Counted from the stretch's first letter, positions 16,627-24,683 are shown. The stretch is 43,085 nucleotides of DNA from Anaerolineae bacterium (GCA_016929795.1 JAFGIA010000209.1:1-43085); one strand, 5' to 3'. The notes: generated by a model from the sequence alone, not told the origin. Numbers and translations: made by a program.

Positions 16627-16663
16627 GAGGGCTCGGTCGGAGACCAGCCCAGCAATTTGGGAT
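16627..16663 (+). repeat. Dispersed repeat, copy in the sigma/anti-sigma gap
   Basis: GAGGGCTCGGTCGGAGACC followed by AGCCCAGCAATTTGGGAT matches 10298-10335. Here the first half folds well: GGGCT pairs with AGCCC and GGTC with GACC around a GGA loop with one bulged C. Confidence 0.7.
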
Positions 16664-16690
16664 CGATGGGGGCCTGGTGGGGAGAAGAAT

Positions 16691-17281
16691 ATGGAAGTGA
16701 AGAGACAATGTGACCAGAGCGAAGAGATGACCATGCGGATGTCGCTGGCTCTCGATGGTCAGCTCGGTGCGGACGGGCGGCGGGCGCTGGATGTGCACCT
16801 GGCGACGTGTGGCACATGCCGGGCCGAGTGGGAGGCGATGCAGGCGATCTCGACGATGCTCACCGAGTCGGCAATGATCGGTCCACCACTCGGCTTTGCC
16901 ATCCGCGTGGAGCGCCGGCTTGGCGAGCGTGCCAAAAAGCGGCGCCGCGTGTTTGGCAGCGTGGCCGTGCTGACGAGCTCGCTGTCGCTTGCCAGCCTCA
17001 CAGTCGTGGCATTAGTGATCGTACTGGGGGCGATTCTGGTGTGGCAGTGGGTCGCGCCGCTGCCGTCAGTCCAGCAGGGCACAGAGGTAGCCTCGAAATT
17101 GGCTTCGGGTGCCGGGCTGTTGGGCAAGGGGGCGACGCTCTTTCTGGGCGACCTGCTGCTCCAGTATGGCCCGCCGCTGGCGGCGGCGGTGGCCCTTGGG
17201 CTGGTGCTGCTCGCCGGGCTTTGGGTCTGGCTCGTGGTCCGCCGCCCCGGTGGCTCGCACAACCGTAACGGATATGCATAG
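16691..17281 (+). CDS. Membrane anti-sigma factor with zinc finger
   Basis: 196 residues. The N-terminus is a ZAS-type zinc finger with H36-x3-C40-x2-C43 (HLATCGTC), which in this family holds the partner ECF sigma inactive. Helices at about 88-112 and 158-184 are membrane-spanning, and the segment between them would face outside. Placement directly after the ECF gene supports partnership. The signal that releases sigma is unknown; two membrane passes with a roughly 45-residue outer loop suggest an envelope cue. Confidence 0.88.
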   Translation: MEVKRQCDQSEEMTMRMSLALDGQLGADGRRALDVHLATCGTCRAEWEAMQAISTMLTESAMIGPPLGFAIRVERRLGERAKKRRRVFGSVAVLTSSLSLASLTVVALVIVLGAILVWQWVAPLPSVQQGTEVASKLASGAGLLGKGATLFLGDLLLQYGPPLAAAVALGLVLLAGLWVWLVVRRPGGSHNRNGYA

Positions 17282-17404
17282 TCGTTGAGCACCGCCGGCT
17301 CAATCTGGCCGGGGTGTGGATGGCAACGAATGGACACTGAGAACAGGTCGTTCGCTGGCCCATCGTGGCAGCCGGGCAAGATGCCCGTGCGCGATGCAGA
17401 GGCG

Positions 17405-17433
17405 ATGACTGACGCGCCAGGCGCGCCAGTCAT
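17405..17433 (+). other. Hairpin before the bactofilin-like gene
   Basis: ATGACTG (17405-17411) pairs with CAGTCAT (17427-17433), and CGCGC with GCGCG inside, around loop CAG with one A/C mismatch. There is no U-tract. A smaller hairpin CGGGCA-AGA-TGCCCG lies near 17374-17388. Both are in the 187-base gap and may be processing or attenuation sites inside the operon. Confidence 0.6.
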
Positions 17434-17468
17434 ACAAGATGCGGCCTGGATTATAAGGAGGATAGACT

Positions 17469-18770
17469 GTGAAGGCAAAGGTATTGTGGATCGTTTGCTT
17501 GTCGCTGCTGCTGCTCTGGCCTACCACGGCGATGGCGGACGGCCTGGCGCTCCAGGCCGGAGGGCCGAGCATCCAGATAGATGACGGCCAGATCTTTGTA
17601 GATGAGGACGTCACACTGGAGGCAGGCGAGACGTTTCGCGGGGACCTGGGGGTCTTTGACGGGGACCTGACGATCCCGGCCGAGGCGGTGGTGAGCGGCG
17701 ATGTGTTTGTCGTCGGTGGCGACATCGATCTCGACGGCCTGGTGAAGGGCAACCTGGCGGTGATCGACGGCGAGCTGACGATGAGCAGTCTCGGGCAGGT
17801 ACAGGGCGACGTGTTTGTGGCCGGTGGCTCGCAAGAGATTGGGGGACGCGTGGCGGGCGATCTGTCCTCGCTGTTCGGCGACGTGGAGTTGCTGGAGAGT
17901 GCCTTTGTGCAGGGAGACCTGACGATCATGTCGGGTACTCTGGAGCGGCATGCAGGGGCGCGCGTGGGCGGCGAGGAGATGACAGACGTAGATCTGCCGG
18001 CGCTCCCCTTCCTGCCGGAGGACCTGGTGCCAGAGATCACGCCTCCCACGCCGCCAGATCTGCCCCCTGTGCCCGAGATCCCCGTGCCCGTGCAGCCGCA
18101 TGTGCCGGCGAGGAGCGGCAGTGGGCTCATCGACCTGGTAGGGCGCCTGGTGGGGGCCGCGATGACGAGCCTGCTCCTGATCGGCCTCGGCTTGCTTATG
18201 GCCTTTGTGTGGCCGCGGCCGGTGCGGCGCGCAGCCGACTGCATCCGCCTGATGCCGTGGCAAAGCCTGGGCCTGGGGCTGTTGACGTTCATGATTGCCG
18301 CTGGTCTCGAGGTGCTGGCCGTGGTGCTGATGGTGGTGATCGTGATGATCGCCGCGGCGCTGATCAGCACGGTCATTCTGATCCCTATCGGCCTGCTGAT
18401 GTTGCTGCTGTCAGGCCTGATCCTGCTGCCGGTGCCGTTGGTGTTGATGGCGGCGATGGCGTTTGGCTGGGTGGCACTGGCTGAGGTGGTGGGCCGTTGG
18501 GTGGGACGCGTGCTGCGCGCCGGGACACTGCGGCCGGTGGGCGCGGTGCTGGTCGGGCTGCTGGTGACGGTCCCGCTCGCCGCTTTGCTGACAGTGGCAC
18601 GGCCGGTGTGCTGTGGCTGGCCCTTTGTGGTGCTGCTGACGAGTGTGGGAGTGGGTGCGGTGATTCACACCCGGTTTGGCAAGCAAGTCTGCGACAAGGT
18701 GGCCGCACCGGCGGCGGGACCGCTGCCGCCTGAGGCGATGGACGAGGAGGCAGGAGCACCGGACGTATAG
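17469..18770 (+). CDS. Bactofilin-like polymer-forming protein with membrane domain
   Basis: 433 residues from GTG 17469, with AAGGAGGA at 17456-17463 as a strong ribosome-binding site. Signal peptide 1-23 ends in AMA. Residues about 30-165 are a right-handed beta-helix-like bactofilin repeat, seen as regular GD-hydrophobic turns (FRGDLGVFDGDLTI, VSGDVFVVGGDIDL, VQGDLTIMSGTLE). A Pro-rich linker follows (about 175-215). Then come about six transmembrane helices to residue 400. Unlike cytosolic bactofilins, this one should place its beta-helix outside the membrane. Third gene after ECF sigma and anti-sigma, so it may be a target or sensor of that pair. Closed by a strong terminator. Confidence 0.8.
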   Translation: MKAKVLWIVCLSLLLLWPTTAMADGLALQAGGPSIQIDDGQIFVDEDVTLEAGETFRGDLGVFDGDLTIPAEAVVSGDVFVVGGDIDLDGLVKGNLAVIDGELTMSSLGQVQGDVFVAGGSQEIGGRVAGDLSSLFGDVELLESAFVQGDLTIMSGTLERHAGARVGGEEMTDVDLPALPFLPEDLVPEITPPTPPDLPPVPEIPVPVQPHVPARSGSGLIDLVGRLVGAAMTSLLLIGLGLLMAFVWPRPVRRAADCIRLMPWQSLGLGLLTFMIAAGLEVLAVVLMVVIVMIAAALISTVILIPIGLLMLLLSGLILLPVPLVLMAAMAFGWVALAEVVGRWVGRVLRAGTLRPVGAVLVGLLVTVPLAALLTVARPVCCGWPFVVLLTSVGVGAVIHTRFGKQVCDKVAAPAAGPLPPEAMDEEAGAPDV

Positions 18771-18792
18771 AACACGCAGCCAGCAGAAAGCA

Positions 18793-18835
18793 AAAACCTG
18801 ACAGGTCTTCCCGGACCTGTCAGGTTTTGCTTTTT
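18793..18835 (+). terminator. Strong rho-independent terminator
   Basis: AAAACCTGACAGGTC (18793-18807) and GACCTGTCAGGTTTT (18814-18828) form a perfect 15-bp stem with a 6-base loop, followed by GCTTTTT. It ends the sigma/anti-sigma/bactofilin operon. Confidence 0.95.
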
Positions 18836-18883
18836 CCGAAGGACCATTGTGGCGAGATTGGGCTGACAAGACAAGGTGCCTGG

Positions 18884-18912
18884 CTGACAAGACAGGCGAA
18901 TTGTGGTATAAT
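18884..18912 (+). promoter_or_regulatory. Promoter giving a leaderless transcript
   Basis: CTGACA (18884-18889), a 17-base spacer and perfect TATAAT (18907-18912). The predicted start, 18919-18920, coincides with the ATG at 18920. GGCTGACAAGACA occurs twice (18861 and 18882, 21 bases apart), the second copy covering the -35 box, so it may be an operator. Confidence 0.82.
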
Positions 18913-18919
18913 GGCTCGG

Positions 18920-19843
18920 ATGACGGTAGATCTGGGGAGAGAGGTGGATCGCTCGACTCCTGTGCATCTTGCCGGCTCGAGTGCGAGCCTGGTGCGCCCC
19001 TTTGGGAATGTGACAGGTGTATGGGCGATGGTGTGTGGTGCTCTAGCCGGCAGCCAGGGCGCGCTGCAGCGCGCCGATCTGCTGCCTCTGCTCTATGTCG
19101 CGCTGCTGGTGAGCCTGGGTTGGGTGGCTGCCTGGCGGCTGATTACAGAGACCGATTGGTTTGATCCACTGCGCAGTGGGTGGCCGCCGCAGCGGCAGGC
19201 TCGTTTGCCTGCGCCGCCCTATGCCCAACCGCGATCACCTGCCGGCCGCCTCTGGCGCGGCGTCAACCGGCTGCTTGGTTGGTGGGACGAGGTCTTTTGG
19301 CCGGTTCTGGGGGGTGCCGCGGCGGCGGCGATCGCTGCGATAGTGCTGGCTCTGCTCCTCAGCGTGCTGCTCTACAGCGAGGGGAGGCCGGCCCAGGGCG
19401 ATGTGCGCCTCCTCGGGGCAGCGTTCGTGGCGCTTGCCGGCGTTGGGCTGGCGTGGCGGTGGCATGGGCGCGACTGGCTGGCGGGTAGAGCGCTGGCGTT
19501 GGTGGCGCTGCCGTGGCTGGCCGGGCACCTGGCCGTAGCAGAGCTTGCAGCCGGGTCGGCTCTGTTGGCGCTCGTGTTCACGCTGGCGGCGTGGGGGGGG
19601 GAGCGGCTTGCACGCAGCCTGGGCGGTGGCGGGTGGCTGATCGTGACGGCGGAGGTGGGGGTGGTGGCGTTGCTCGTGGGGCTGAAGCAGCCGCTGGCGG
19701 CCGGGGCGACCGGGGGGCTGGTGCTCGGGCAGCTCGCGCTGCTGCCGGCGGCAGCAGCGGGGTCACACCCGGAGCGCGCGGCACGGCAGGCGCGGCTGTG
19801 GCTGCTGGCTACCATGCTGGCGGCGGCAGTGGGACTGCCATGA
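18920..19843 (+). CDS. Multi-pass membrane protein of unknown function
   Basis: 307 residues if started at ATG 18920, which the promoter places at the first transcribed base. GTG 18944 has a GGGGAG ribosome-binding site and is the main alternative; ATG 18911 lies inside the -10 box. About eight hydrophobic helices are visible, with Trp/Arg-rich loops (GWWDEVFWPVLGG, WRWHGRDWLAGRA). No family recognised. A run of nine G at 19593-19601 lies in frame. The stop overlaps the ATG of the methyltransferase gene (ATGA), so the two are probably translated together. Confidence 0.75.
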   Translation: MTVDLGREVDRSTPVHLAGSSASLVRPFGNVTGVWAMVCGALAGSQGALQRADLLPLLYVALLVSLGWVAAWRLITETDWFDPLRSGWPPQRQARLPAPPYAQPRSPAGRLWRGVNRLLGWWDEVFWPVLGGAAAAAIAAIVLALLLSVLLYSEGRPAQGDVRLLGAAFVALAGVGLAWRWHGRDWLAGRALALVALPWLAGHLAVAELAAGSALLALVFTLAAWGGERLARSLGGGGWLIVTAEVGVVALLVGLKQPLAAGATGGLVLGQLALLPAAAAGSHPERAARQARLWLLATMLAAAVGLP

Positions 19844-20715
19844 GTGGCTGGGGATGGGTGGTGGCCGTGGCAGTGATCTTGGCCGCCGGGCTGCTCCTCT
19901 ACTGGCTGCTGATCGTGGCGGAGGCGACCTATCTGGGCCCGCACGCGGTGGCGTGGACGTATGACCTGGTGGCGCGGCGCTATGACCGGATCAAGCAGTT
20001 CAACGCGCGGGACGAGGCGTGGTTCGTCGCGGGGCCTGTGCTGCGCGCGCTGCGCGGGGTAGCGCGGCCGCTCGTGCTCGACGTGGCGACGGGCACCGGG
20101 CGGGTGCCGAGCGCGCTGTTGGAGGAGGGCTTTGGGGATCGCGGCGGGATCGTGGGTCTAGATCTGTCGCGTGAGATGTTACGGCGGGCGCAGGCCAAGC
20201 TGCGCCACGGCGGGGCAAGTGTCGTGCTGGTGCGCCACGGAGTGCGGCGGCTGCCTTTCGACGACAATGCCTTTGACGCCGTGACGTGCCTGGAATCGCT
20301 GGAGTTTATGGCACACCCGGAAACGGTGCTGGCAGAGATGGTGCGCGTGTTGGCGCCCGGCGGCACGCTGCTGGTGACAAACAGGGTGGGACGCGAGGCA
20401 CGGCTGCTGCCTGGACGGGCGATGGGGCGTGACCGGTTTCGCGCAGTGCTGGAGGGGCTGGGCTTGCAGCAAATCGAGGTACAGCGCTGGCAGGTGAGCT
20501 ACGACCTGGCGGCTGCGCACAAAGCATGCAGCGGCCCTGGCGTGGGCGTGCGATGGCCGCCGGCGAGTGTAGTGCGCTGCCCGGCGTGCGGCGGGCGCCT
20601 CGCCGAGGTGCCCGAGAGCCCGGGCGAGGGCCCGGATGCGAGGCCGACATGCAGCCGCTGTGGCCGGCTGTACCGTGTGAATGATGGCATCATTGACTTG
20701 ACTGGGCATGGATGA
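19840..20715 (+). CDS. Membrane-anchored SAM methyltransferase with zinc ribbon
   Basis: 291 residues. One N-terminal transmembrane helix (about 6-27). A class I methyltransferase domain follows, with motif I LVLDVATGTGRVP (78-90), an acidic post-I segment GLDLS (106-110) and LPFDDNAFDAVTC. The C-terminus has a zinc ribbon with C247, C250, C271 and C274 (CPACGG and CSRCGRLY) ending in YRVNDGIIDL, as in Trm112-like domains and some UbiE-type enzymes. Substrate unknown; the anchor suggests a lipid or quinone-like target. Overlaps the preceding membrane protein by four bases and is six bases from the phosphoesterase. Confidence 0.82.
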   Translation: MSGWGWVVAVAVILAAGLLLYWLLIVAEATYLGPHAVAWTYDLVARRYDRIKQFNARDEAWFVAGPVLRALRGVARPLVLDVATGTGRVPSALLEEGFGDRGGIVGLDLSREMLRRAQAKLRHGGASVVLVRHGVRRLPFDDNAFDAVTCLESLEFMAHPETVLAEMVRVLAPGGTLLVTNRVGREARLLPGRAMGRDRFRAVLEGLGLQQIEVQRWQVSYDLAAAHKACSGPGVGVRWPPASVVRCPACGGRLAEVPESPGEGPDARPTCSRCGRLYRVNDGIIDLTGHG

Positions 20716-20721
20716 AGGACG

Positions 20722-21261
20722 ATGAAGATAGGCGTAATCGGCGACACGCACATCCCGGATCGGAGCCCTGTATTGCCTGCGCGCATCACAGATCTGTTCA
20801 AGGGACTCGATATTATCTTGCACGTGGGAGACATTTCAGAGCTCTACGTGCTGAAAGAGTTCCAGGAGATGTACACGCTGACGTTCGCCGTAGCGGGCGA
20901 AGACGACAGCGCAGAGGTGCACGAATACCTGGACGAAAAGCGTGTCGTGCGCTTTGGCCAGCGGCGGATCGGGATGATCCACGGGCACCAGTTCGACGAG
21001 GTGCAGCGGGCGGGCGGGACGCTGTGCCGGCTGTTCGGACACGGCCCTGAGCCCGGGGCGCTGCAGGCATTTCTTCTGGAGCAGTTCGAGGAAGAGGTAG
21101 ACGCGATCGTGTACGGGCATACCCATCAGCCCTACGTGCGCACGCATGGAGGGGTGCTGGTGTTTAACCCGGGGTGCGCGCTGCCCGACGCCCGCCAGCC
21201 GAGTGTGGGCATCCTCGACATGAGCAAGCGTAATATCACCGGCCGGCTCGCCTATCTATAG
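20722..21261 (+). CDS. YfcE/MJ0936-type metallophosphoesterase
   Basis: 179 residues, the usual size of YfcE-like phosphodiesterases. Di-metal motifs: D8 and H10 in GDTH, D37 in HVGDI, the late HGH and GHTH motifs, and NPG near the end. The normally conserved GN(x)D reads A-G-E60-D-D, so the metal-bridging Asn is replaced by Glu. This may alter or weaken catalysis. Third gene of the 18920 operon, six bases after the methyltransferase. Family members hydrolyse simple phosphodiesters in vitro; the physiological substrate is unknown. Confidence 0.88.
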   Translation: MKIGVIGDTHIPDRSPVLPARITDLFKGLDIILHVGDISELYVLKEFQEMYTLTFAVAGEDDSAEVHEYLDEKRVVRFGQRRIGMIHGHQFDEVQRAGGTLCRLFGHGPEPGALQAFLLEQFEEEVDAIVYGHTHQPYVRTHGGVLVFNPGCALPDARQPSVGILDMSKRNITGRLAYL

Positions 21262-21278
21262 GCGAGCGGTTGTGTGAT

Positions 21279-23570
21279 TTAGAAGAGGGGTATCTGGACT
21301 CCTTCGCGCTCGACGATCGGATCGAGGCCGACGATAGTGCGCAGCACGTACTCGTCGACGTCGGGCTCGCCGGCGAGTTGGCGCACGTGACGGTACTTGA
21401 TAAAGTGCCAGCCTGCTTCGTCGACGGCTTGCTGACACACCGGGTTGTGGGCAAGCTTGTATGCGGCCAGGGCCGCACGGCCACCTGGCAGCACCAGGTA
21501 GCGCTGCATGCCAGCAGGCGCCTGCCCGAGCAAGAGGACCTCGCTCACGACTGCCTGCCAGCGCACGGCAAAGAGGGCGTGCCATCGCTGCCCATCCTTC
21601 CATACCACGTCAAATGGTGCCTCTGCCCCCGCGTGATATCCCAGCCGCTGGCCGAGCAGGTGGATCTGCTCGATAATTTCTCCCCGCTCCGCCTCACGGG
21701 CGGCAGCGCCATTCTCCGCACGGAGCTGCCAGTAGCCGGGCGAGTGCTCGTGCGCGTACGAGCGCAGGGCCAGGGCAACGAGTCCCGGATCGGGCACCAG
21801 GCATCCCGGGAACCGCTCGTAGAGTGCCCGGGCAAACTGGATCTCGGTCAGAGCCAGGGTGCCTTCGAGCAGGTCATACGCTGCTGCTTCCACCCTATCC
21901 GACAGGGGGGACGACAGGCCGACCGGTTCGGTGAGCCAGTAAAACGGATCCCCGCCATCGGGCACCGCCAGCGGCAGGAGCGCTGGCGACTCGCGTGCGC
22001 GTCGCACCGCCTGGGCGGCACGATCCAGGGGACTGGTTCCTTCTGCCTCTGGTGTGACGGCCAACAGCCCTGCCTGGGCCAGCGCAGCCCACGTGGCGGC
22101 GTGGAGTGCCGGCCAGCGGGTTGGCTCGCCGCGGCTGCGGATCGTCTCGACGGCAGTGTGGAGGGCCACTTGCTCCATTGCGAGGTCCAGCTCGGGGGAG
22201 CCGGGCGCCGGGGCAGCAGCGAATAGGACGCTGGCCGGCGGCAGCGCGCCGGGCGCCACCACGAGCCGGTGACCGGCGCCACTGTGGGCCATCGACACGA
22301 CGCTGCTGCCGGCCAACCCCGCCGCCGTGAGCAGCCCTTCGACGGCGGCGGGTGCCCGGTCGTCGAGGACAAACACCAGCCTGCCATCAGCGGCGAGCAG
22401 GCGGGCGAAGGACTGGAACGAAGAGACCAACCCCTGGGCATACCAGCTCGCGTCGGCGGTGCGTTTCTGGAGGAGGGGACGGAGCGGCGTCACAACCTCA
22501 CTGCCCAGCAGCCACGCCCCCCACAGGTAGGCGAGCGACCAGGCAGGTGGATCGAGGAGCGGCGGCGCGGTGAGAAGCAGGTGCAGGCTGCCCGGGCGCA
22601 CCAGGCGCCCGGCCTCGCGTGCTACGTGCTGGCCGGTGTACGCGCTCCACTCGCCGCCGGTCGCCAGCACCTGCGCGGGATCGAGCGTCAGCCCGATGAT
22701 CGGCGCCCCTGCCAGGGCCATGAATCGCCCGGCTGCCTGCTCGAAGGCGAGCCATACATTTCGCTCGACAAAACGGGACTGCACCGCAAGCCGCTGGCGG
22801 GGCGACAGCCGGCTCTCATCCTGGCTGTCGGCAGGCGCCAGGGCAGAGCAGCGATCGAGGCAGTCGAGGAGCAGCACCTTGAGCGCGTCGCGCAGGGAGC
22901 CCGCGTCGAAGAGTGTCTCGACCTTCATCGTCAGCTCGGCTAGCGCGTAGAGGTTACGGGAGGAGTAGAGCGCGAGCATCTTTTCCATGCTCGCCTTGAG
23001 GCGGGCATCGCTGCCGCGTGGCGCCAGCCGGTCCAGCACAAAGTAGTAGTGCATGCCGCGCGGCTGCACCTCGCTGAGGCGGGTGTGGTCCTCTGCATCC
23101 GCGGCTGTGCGCCCATCCCAACTGCACGCGGGACATTGTAGCTGCTTGGCGACCGGCACGCCCGCCTCGCGGTCCCAGATGAACTCGGACGCGATGGCCG
23201 GGCGCAGGCAGGCGGGGCAAGTGGTAGCGTACAGCCGGTCGAGGTAGCGGCGCAGTGGAAGGCCCTGCTTCGGGCTGTCGCCCAGGCGGGTAATGGCCGC
23301 GTCCAACTCGCGCCGGGAAGGTGGGGCCAGCGAGGCGCGGGTGAGGAGCACCATCAGCGGGTCAAAGTTGAGGGCGACGGCGCGCCGCCCCTCGGCGACG
23401 ACGTCGCGCACCGCGGCGGTGTCCTGGCAGTAGGGGATCAGGACGAGGTCGCCGGGCCGCGTGTAGGCGCGCACGTAGGCGGGTGCCACGCCAGCAGGCA
23501 CCGGTGCCCGCAGGCGCGCGGCGATAGTTGCCTCTCTCTCCCCCGGCACAAAATGCCTGATCTCGTCCAT
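21279..23570 (-). CDS. DNA-methyltransferase-like protein with degenerate catalytic motifs
   Basis: 763 residues. Layout recalls zinc-ribbon DNA methyltransferases. GDLVLIPYCQDTAAVRD (40-56) stands where motif I (DPFxGxGT) is expected, followed by RRAVALNFDPLMVLLTRAS (62-80). A zinc ribbon has C118, C121, C146 and C149. LLLTAPPLLDPPAWS (331-345) stands where motif IV (DPPY) is expected. The Gly-rich loop is lost and motif IV lacks Asp-Pro-Pro-Tyr, so methyl transfer is doubtful. The C-terminal 350 residues show a second Rossmann-like segment (LLAADGRLVFVLDDRAP) and an unrecognised end. Its own promoter gives a nearly leaderless mRNA; recR ends 85 bases upstream. No restriction gene is nearby. 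Role unknown, perhaps DNA or RNA binding. Confidence 0.7.
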   Translation of the reverse strand: MDEIRHFVPGEREATIAARLRAPVPAGVAPAYVRAYTRPGDLVLIPYCQDTAAVRDVVAEGRRAVALNFDPLMVLLTRASLAPPSRRELDAAITRLGDSPKQGLPLRRYLDRLYATTCPACLRPAIASEFIWDREAGVPVAKQLQCPACSWDGRTAADAEDHTRLSEVQPRGMHYYFVLDRLAPRGSDARLKASMEKMLALYSSRNLYALAELTMKVETLFDAGSLRDALKVLLLDCLDRCSALAPADSQDESRLSPRQRLAVQSRFVERNVWLAFEQAAGRFMALAGAPIIGLTLDPAQVLATGGEWSAYTGQHVAREAGRLVRPGSLHLLLTAPPLLDPPAWSLAYLWGAWLLGSEVVTPLRPLLQKRTADASWYAQGLVSSFQSFARLLAADGRLVFVLDDRAPAAVEGLLTAAGLAGSSVVSMAHSGAGHRLVVAPGALPPASVLFAAAPAPGSPELDLAMEQVALHTAVETIRSRGEPTRWPALHAATWAALAQAGLLAVTPEAEGTSPLDRAAQAVRRARESPALLPLAVPDGGDPFYWLTEPVGLSSPLSDRVEAAAYDLLEGTLALTEIQFARALYERFPGCLVPDPGLVALALRSYAHEHSPGYWQLRAENGAAAREAERGEIIEQIHLLGQRLGYHAGAEAPFDVVWKDGQRWHALFAVRWQAVVSEVLLLGQAPAGMQRYLVLPGGRAALAAYKLAHNPVCQQAVDEAGWHFIKYRHVRQLAGEPDVDEYVLRTIVGLDPIVEREGVQIPLF

Positions 23571-23580
23571 CCTAGCCGGT

Positions 23581-23609
23581 AGTATACCATAAATTGGTCA
23601 GTGCGGCAA
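23581..23609 (-). promoter_or_regulatory. Promoter of the methyltransferase-like gene
   Basis: On the minus strand TTGCCG (23604-23609), 17 bases, TATACT (23581-23586). The start near 23574 lies about four bases before the ATG at 23570, leaving no room for a ribosome-binding site. Confidence 0.75.
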
Positions 23610-23655
23610 GAGGGGCAGGGGCTCGATGGCTGGCTATCGCCCGGGGGGGCGGTGG

Positions 23656-24258
23656 CTACATCTCCTGCCGCCCTTCGAGCGCGCGGGAGAGGGTGACGGC
23701 ATCGGCGTATTCCAGGTCGCCGCCGACGGGCAGGCCGCGCGCCAGCCGGGTGACGCGCACGCCGCGCGCCTGCAGCAGGCGTGCCAGGTACATGGCGGTG
23801 GCCTCCCCCTCCAGGTTGGGGTTGGTCGCCAACAGCACCTCGCGCACAGGCTCGTCTTTCAGGCGGCGCATCAGCTCGTCGATGCGCAGCTCGTCGGGGC
23901 CAATGCCGTCAACGGGCGAGATGGCGCCGTGGAGCACGTGGTAGAGGCCCCTGTACTCGCCAGTGCGCTCGATGGCGAGGACGTCGAGCGGCTCTTCGAC
24001 GACGCACACCAGCGACCGGTCGCGCGCCTCATCCTGGCATACCGCGCAGGGGCTCTGCTCGGTGATGTTGTAGCACGTCTGGCAGTAGACGATGCGCTCC
24101 TTCAGGGCACGCAGGGCGTCGGCCAGCGACGCGGCCTGCTCAGGCGGGCGGCGGAGCAGGTAGAAGGTCAGGCGCGACGCCGTCTTGGGGCCGATGCCCG
24201 GGAGCTGGGAAAATGCCTCGATGAGCCGGGTGACCGGCTCGGGGGTGACTGCGGCCAT
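23656..24258 (-). CDS. recR: Recombination protein RecR
   Basis: 200 residues, full length. Works with RecF and RecO in loading RecA on gapped DNA. Visible: N-terminal helix-hairpin-helix (SQLPGIGPKTASRLTF), the four-Cys zinc finger (CQTCYN...CAVC), and a Toprim domain (VCVVEEPLDVLAIERTGEYRGLYHVLHGAISPVDG). Third gene of dnaX-ybaB-recR, eight bases after ybaB, a conserved arrangement. Confidence 0.97.
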   Translation of the reverse strand: MAAVTPEPVTRLIEAFSQLPGIGPKTASRLTFYLLRRPPEQAASLADALRALKERIVYCQTCYNITEQSPCAVCQDEARDRSLVCVVEEPLDVLAIERTGEYRGLYHVLHGAISPVDGIGPDELRIDELMRRLKDEPVREVLLATNPNLEGEATAMYLARLLQARGVRVTRLARGLPVGGDLEYADAVTLSRALEGRQEM

Positions 24259-24266
24259 AGCGGCTC

Positions 24267-24629
24267 CTATCCCAGAATACTGCCCAGATCGCCGAGCCCC
24301 AGCCCGCCGGTCAGTGCCGACATCTGCTCGGTAGCCAGGCCCTGCGACCGCTCGATCGCCTCGTTCACGGCCGCGATAATCAGGTCCTGGAGCATCTCGA
24401 CGTCCTCGGGGTCGACGACTTCCGGATCGATGGTGATCGACTCGACACGCTGGTGGCCGCTCATCACCACCTCGACGACGCCGCCACCCGCTGTCGCCGT
24501 GACCGTTTGTTGACCCAGGTCTTGCTGGGTCTGGAGCATCTGCTCCTGCAAGAACTGGATCTGCTGGCGCATGTCGGGCCTGCCGCCTGGTTGGTTGGCG
24601 CGAATTCTACGTCCTTTGCCTTTTGCCAT
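24267..24629 (-). CDS. ybaB: YbaB/EbfC nucleoid-associated protein
   Basis: 120 residues from ATG 24629, chosen because GAGGAGGAA lies about seven bases upstream; an in-frame ATG at 24650 lacks this. YbaB dimers bind DNA with tweezer-like helices. Typical features: Gln-rich first helix (MRQQIQFLQEQMLQTQQDLGQ), beta-sheet VVEVVMSGHQRVESITIDPEVV, and a C-terminal helix with Gly-rich tail. It has an extra basic N-terminal stretch (AKGKGRRIRANQ). Sits between dnaX and recR as usual. Confidence 0.93.
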   Translation of the reverse strand: MAKGKGRRIRANQPGGRPDMRQQIQFLQEQMLQTQQDLGQQTVTATAGGGVVEVVMSGHQRVESITIDPEVVDPEDVEMLQDLIIAAVNEAIERSQGLATEQMSALTGGLGLGDLGSILG

Positions 24630-24683
24630 TTGTGATTCCTCCTCATCCATTACGACGGCCAGCCCGGTCAGAAGCCAGCCAGA

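Noticed and set aside
21279..23570. Restriction-modification system
   Set aside because: Methyltransferase motifs are degenerate and no endonuclease or specificity gene is adjacent.
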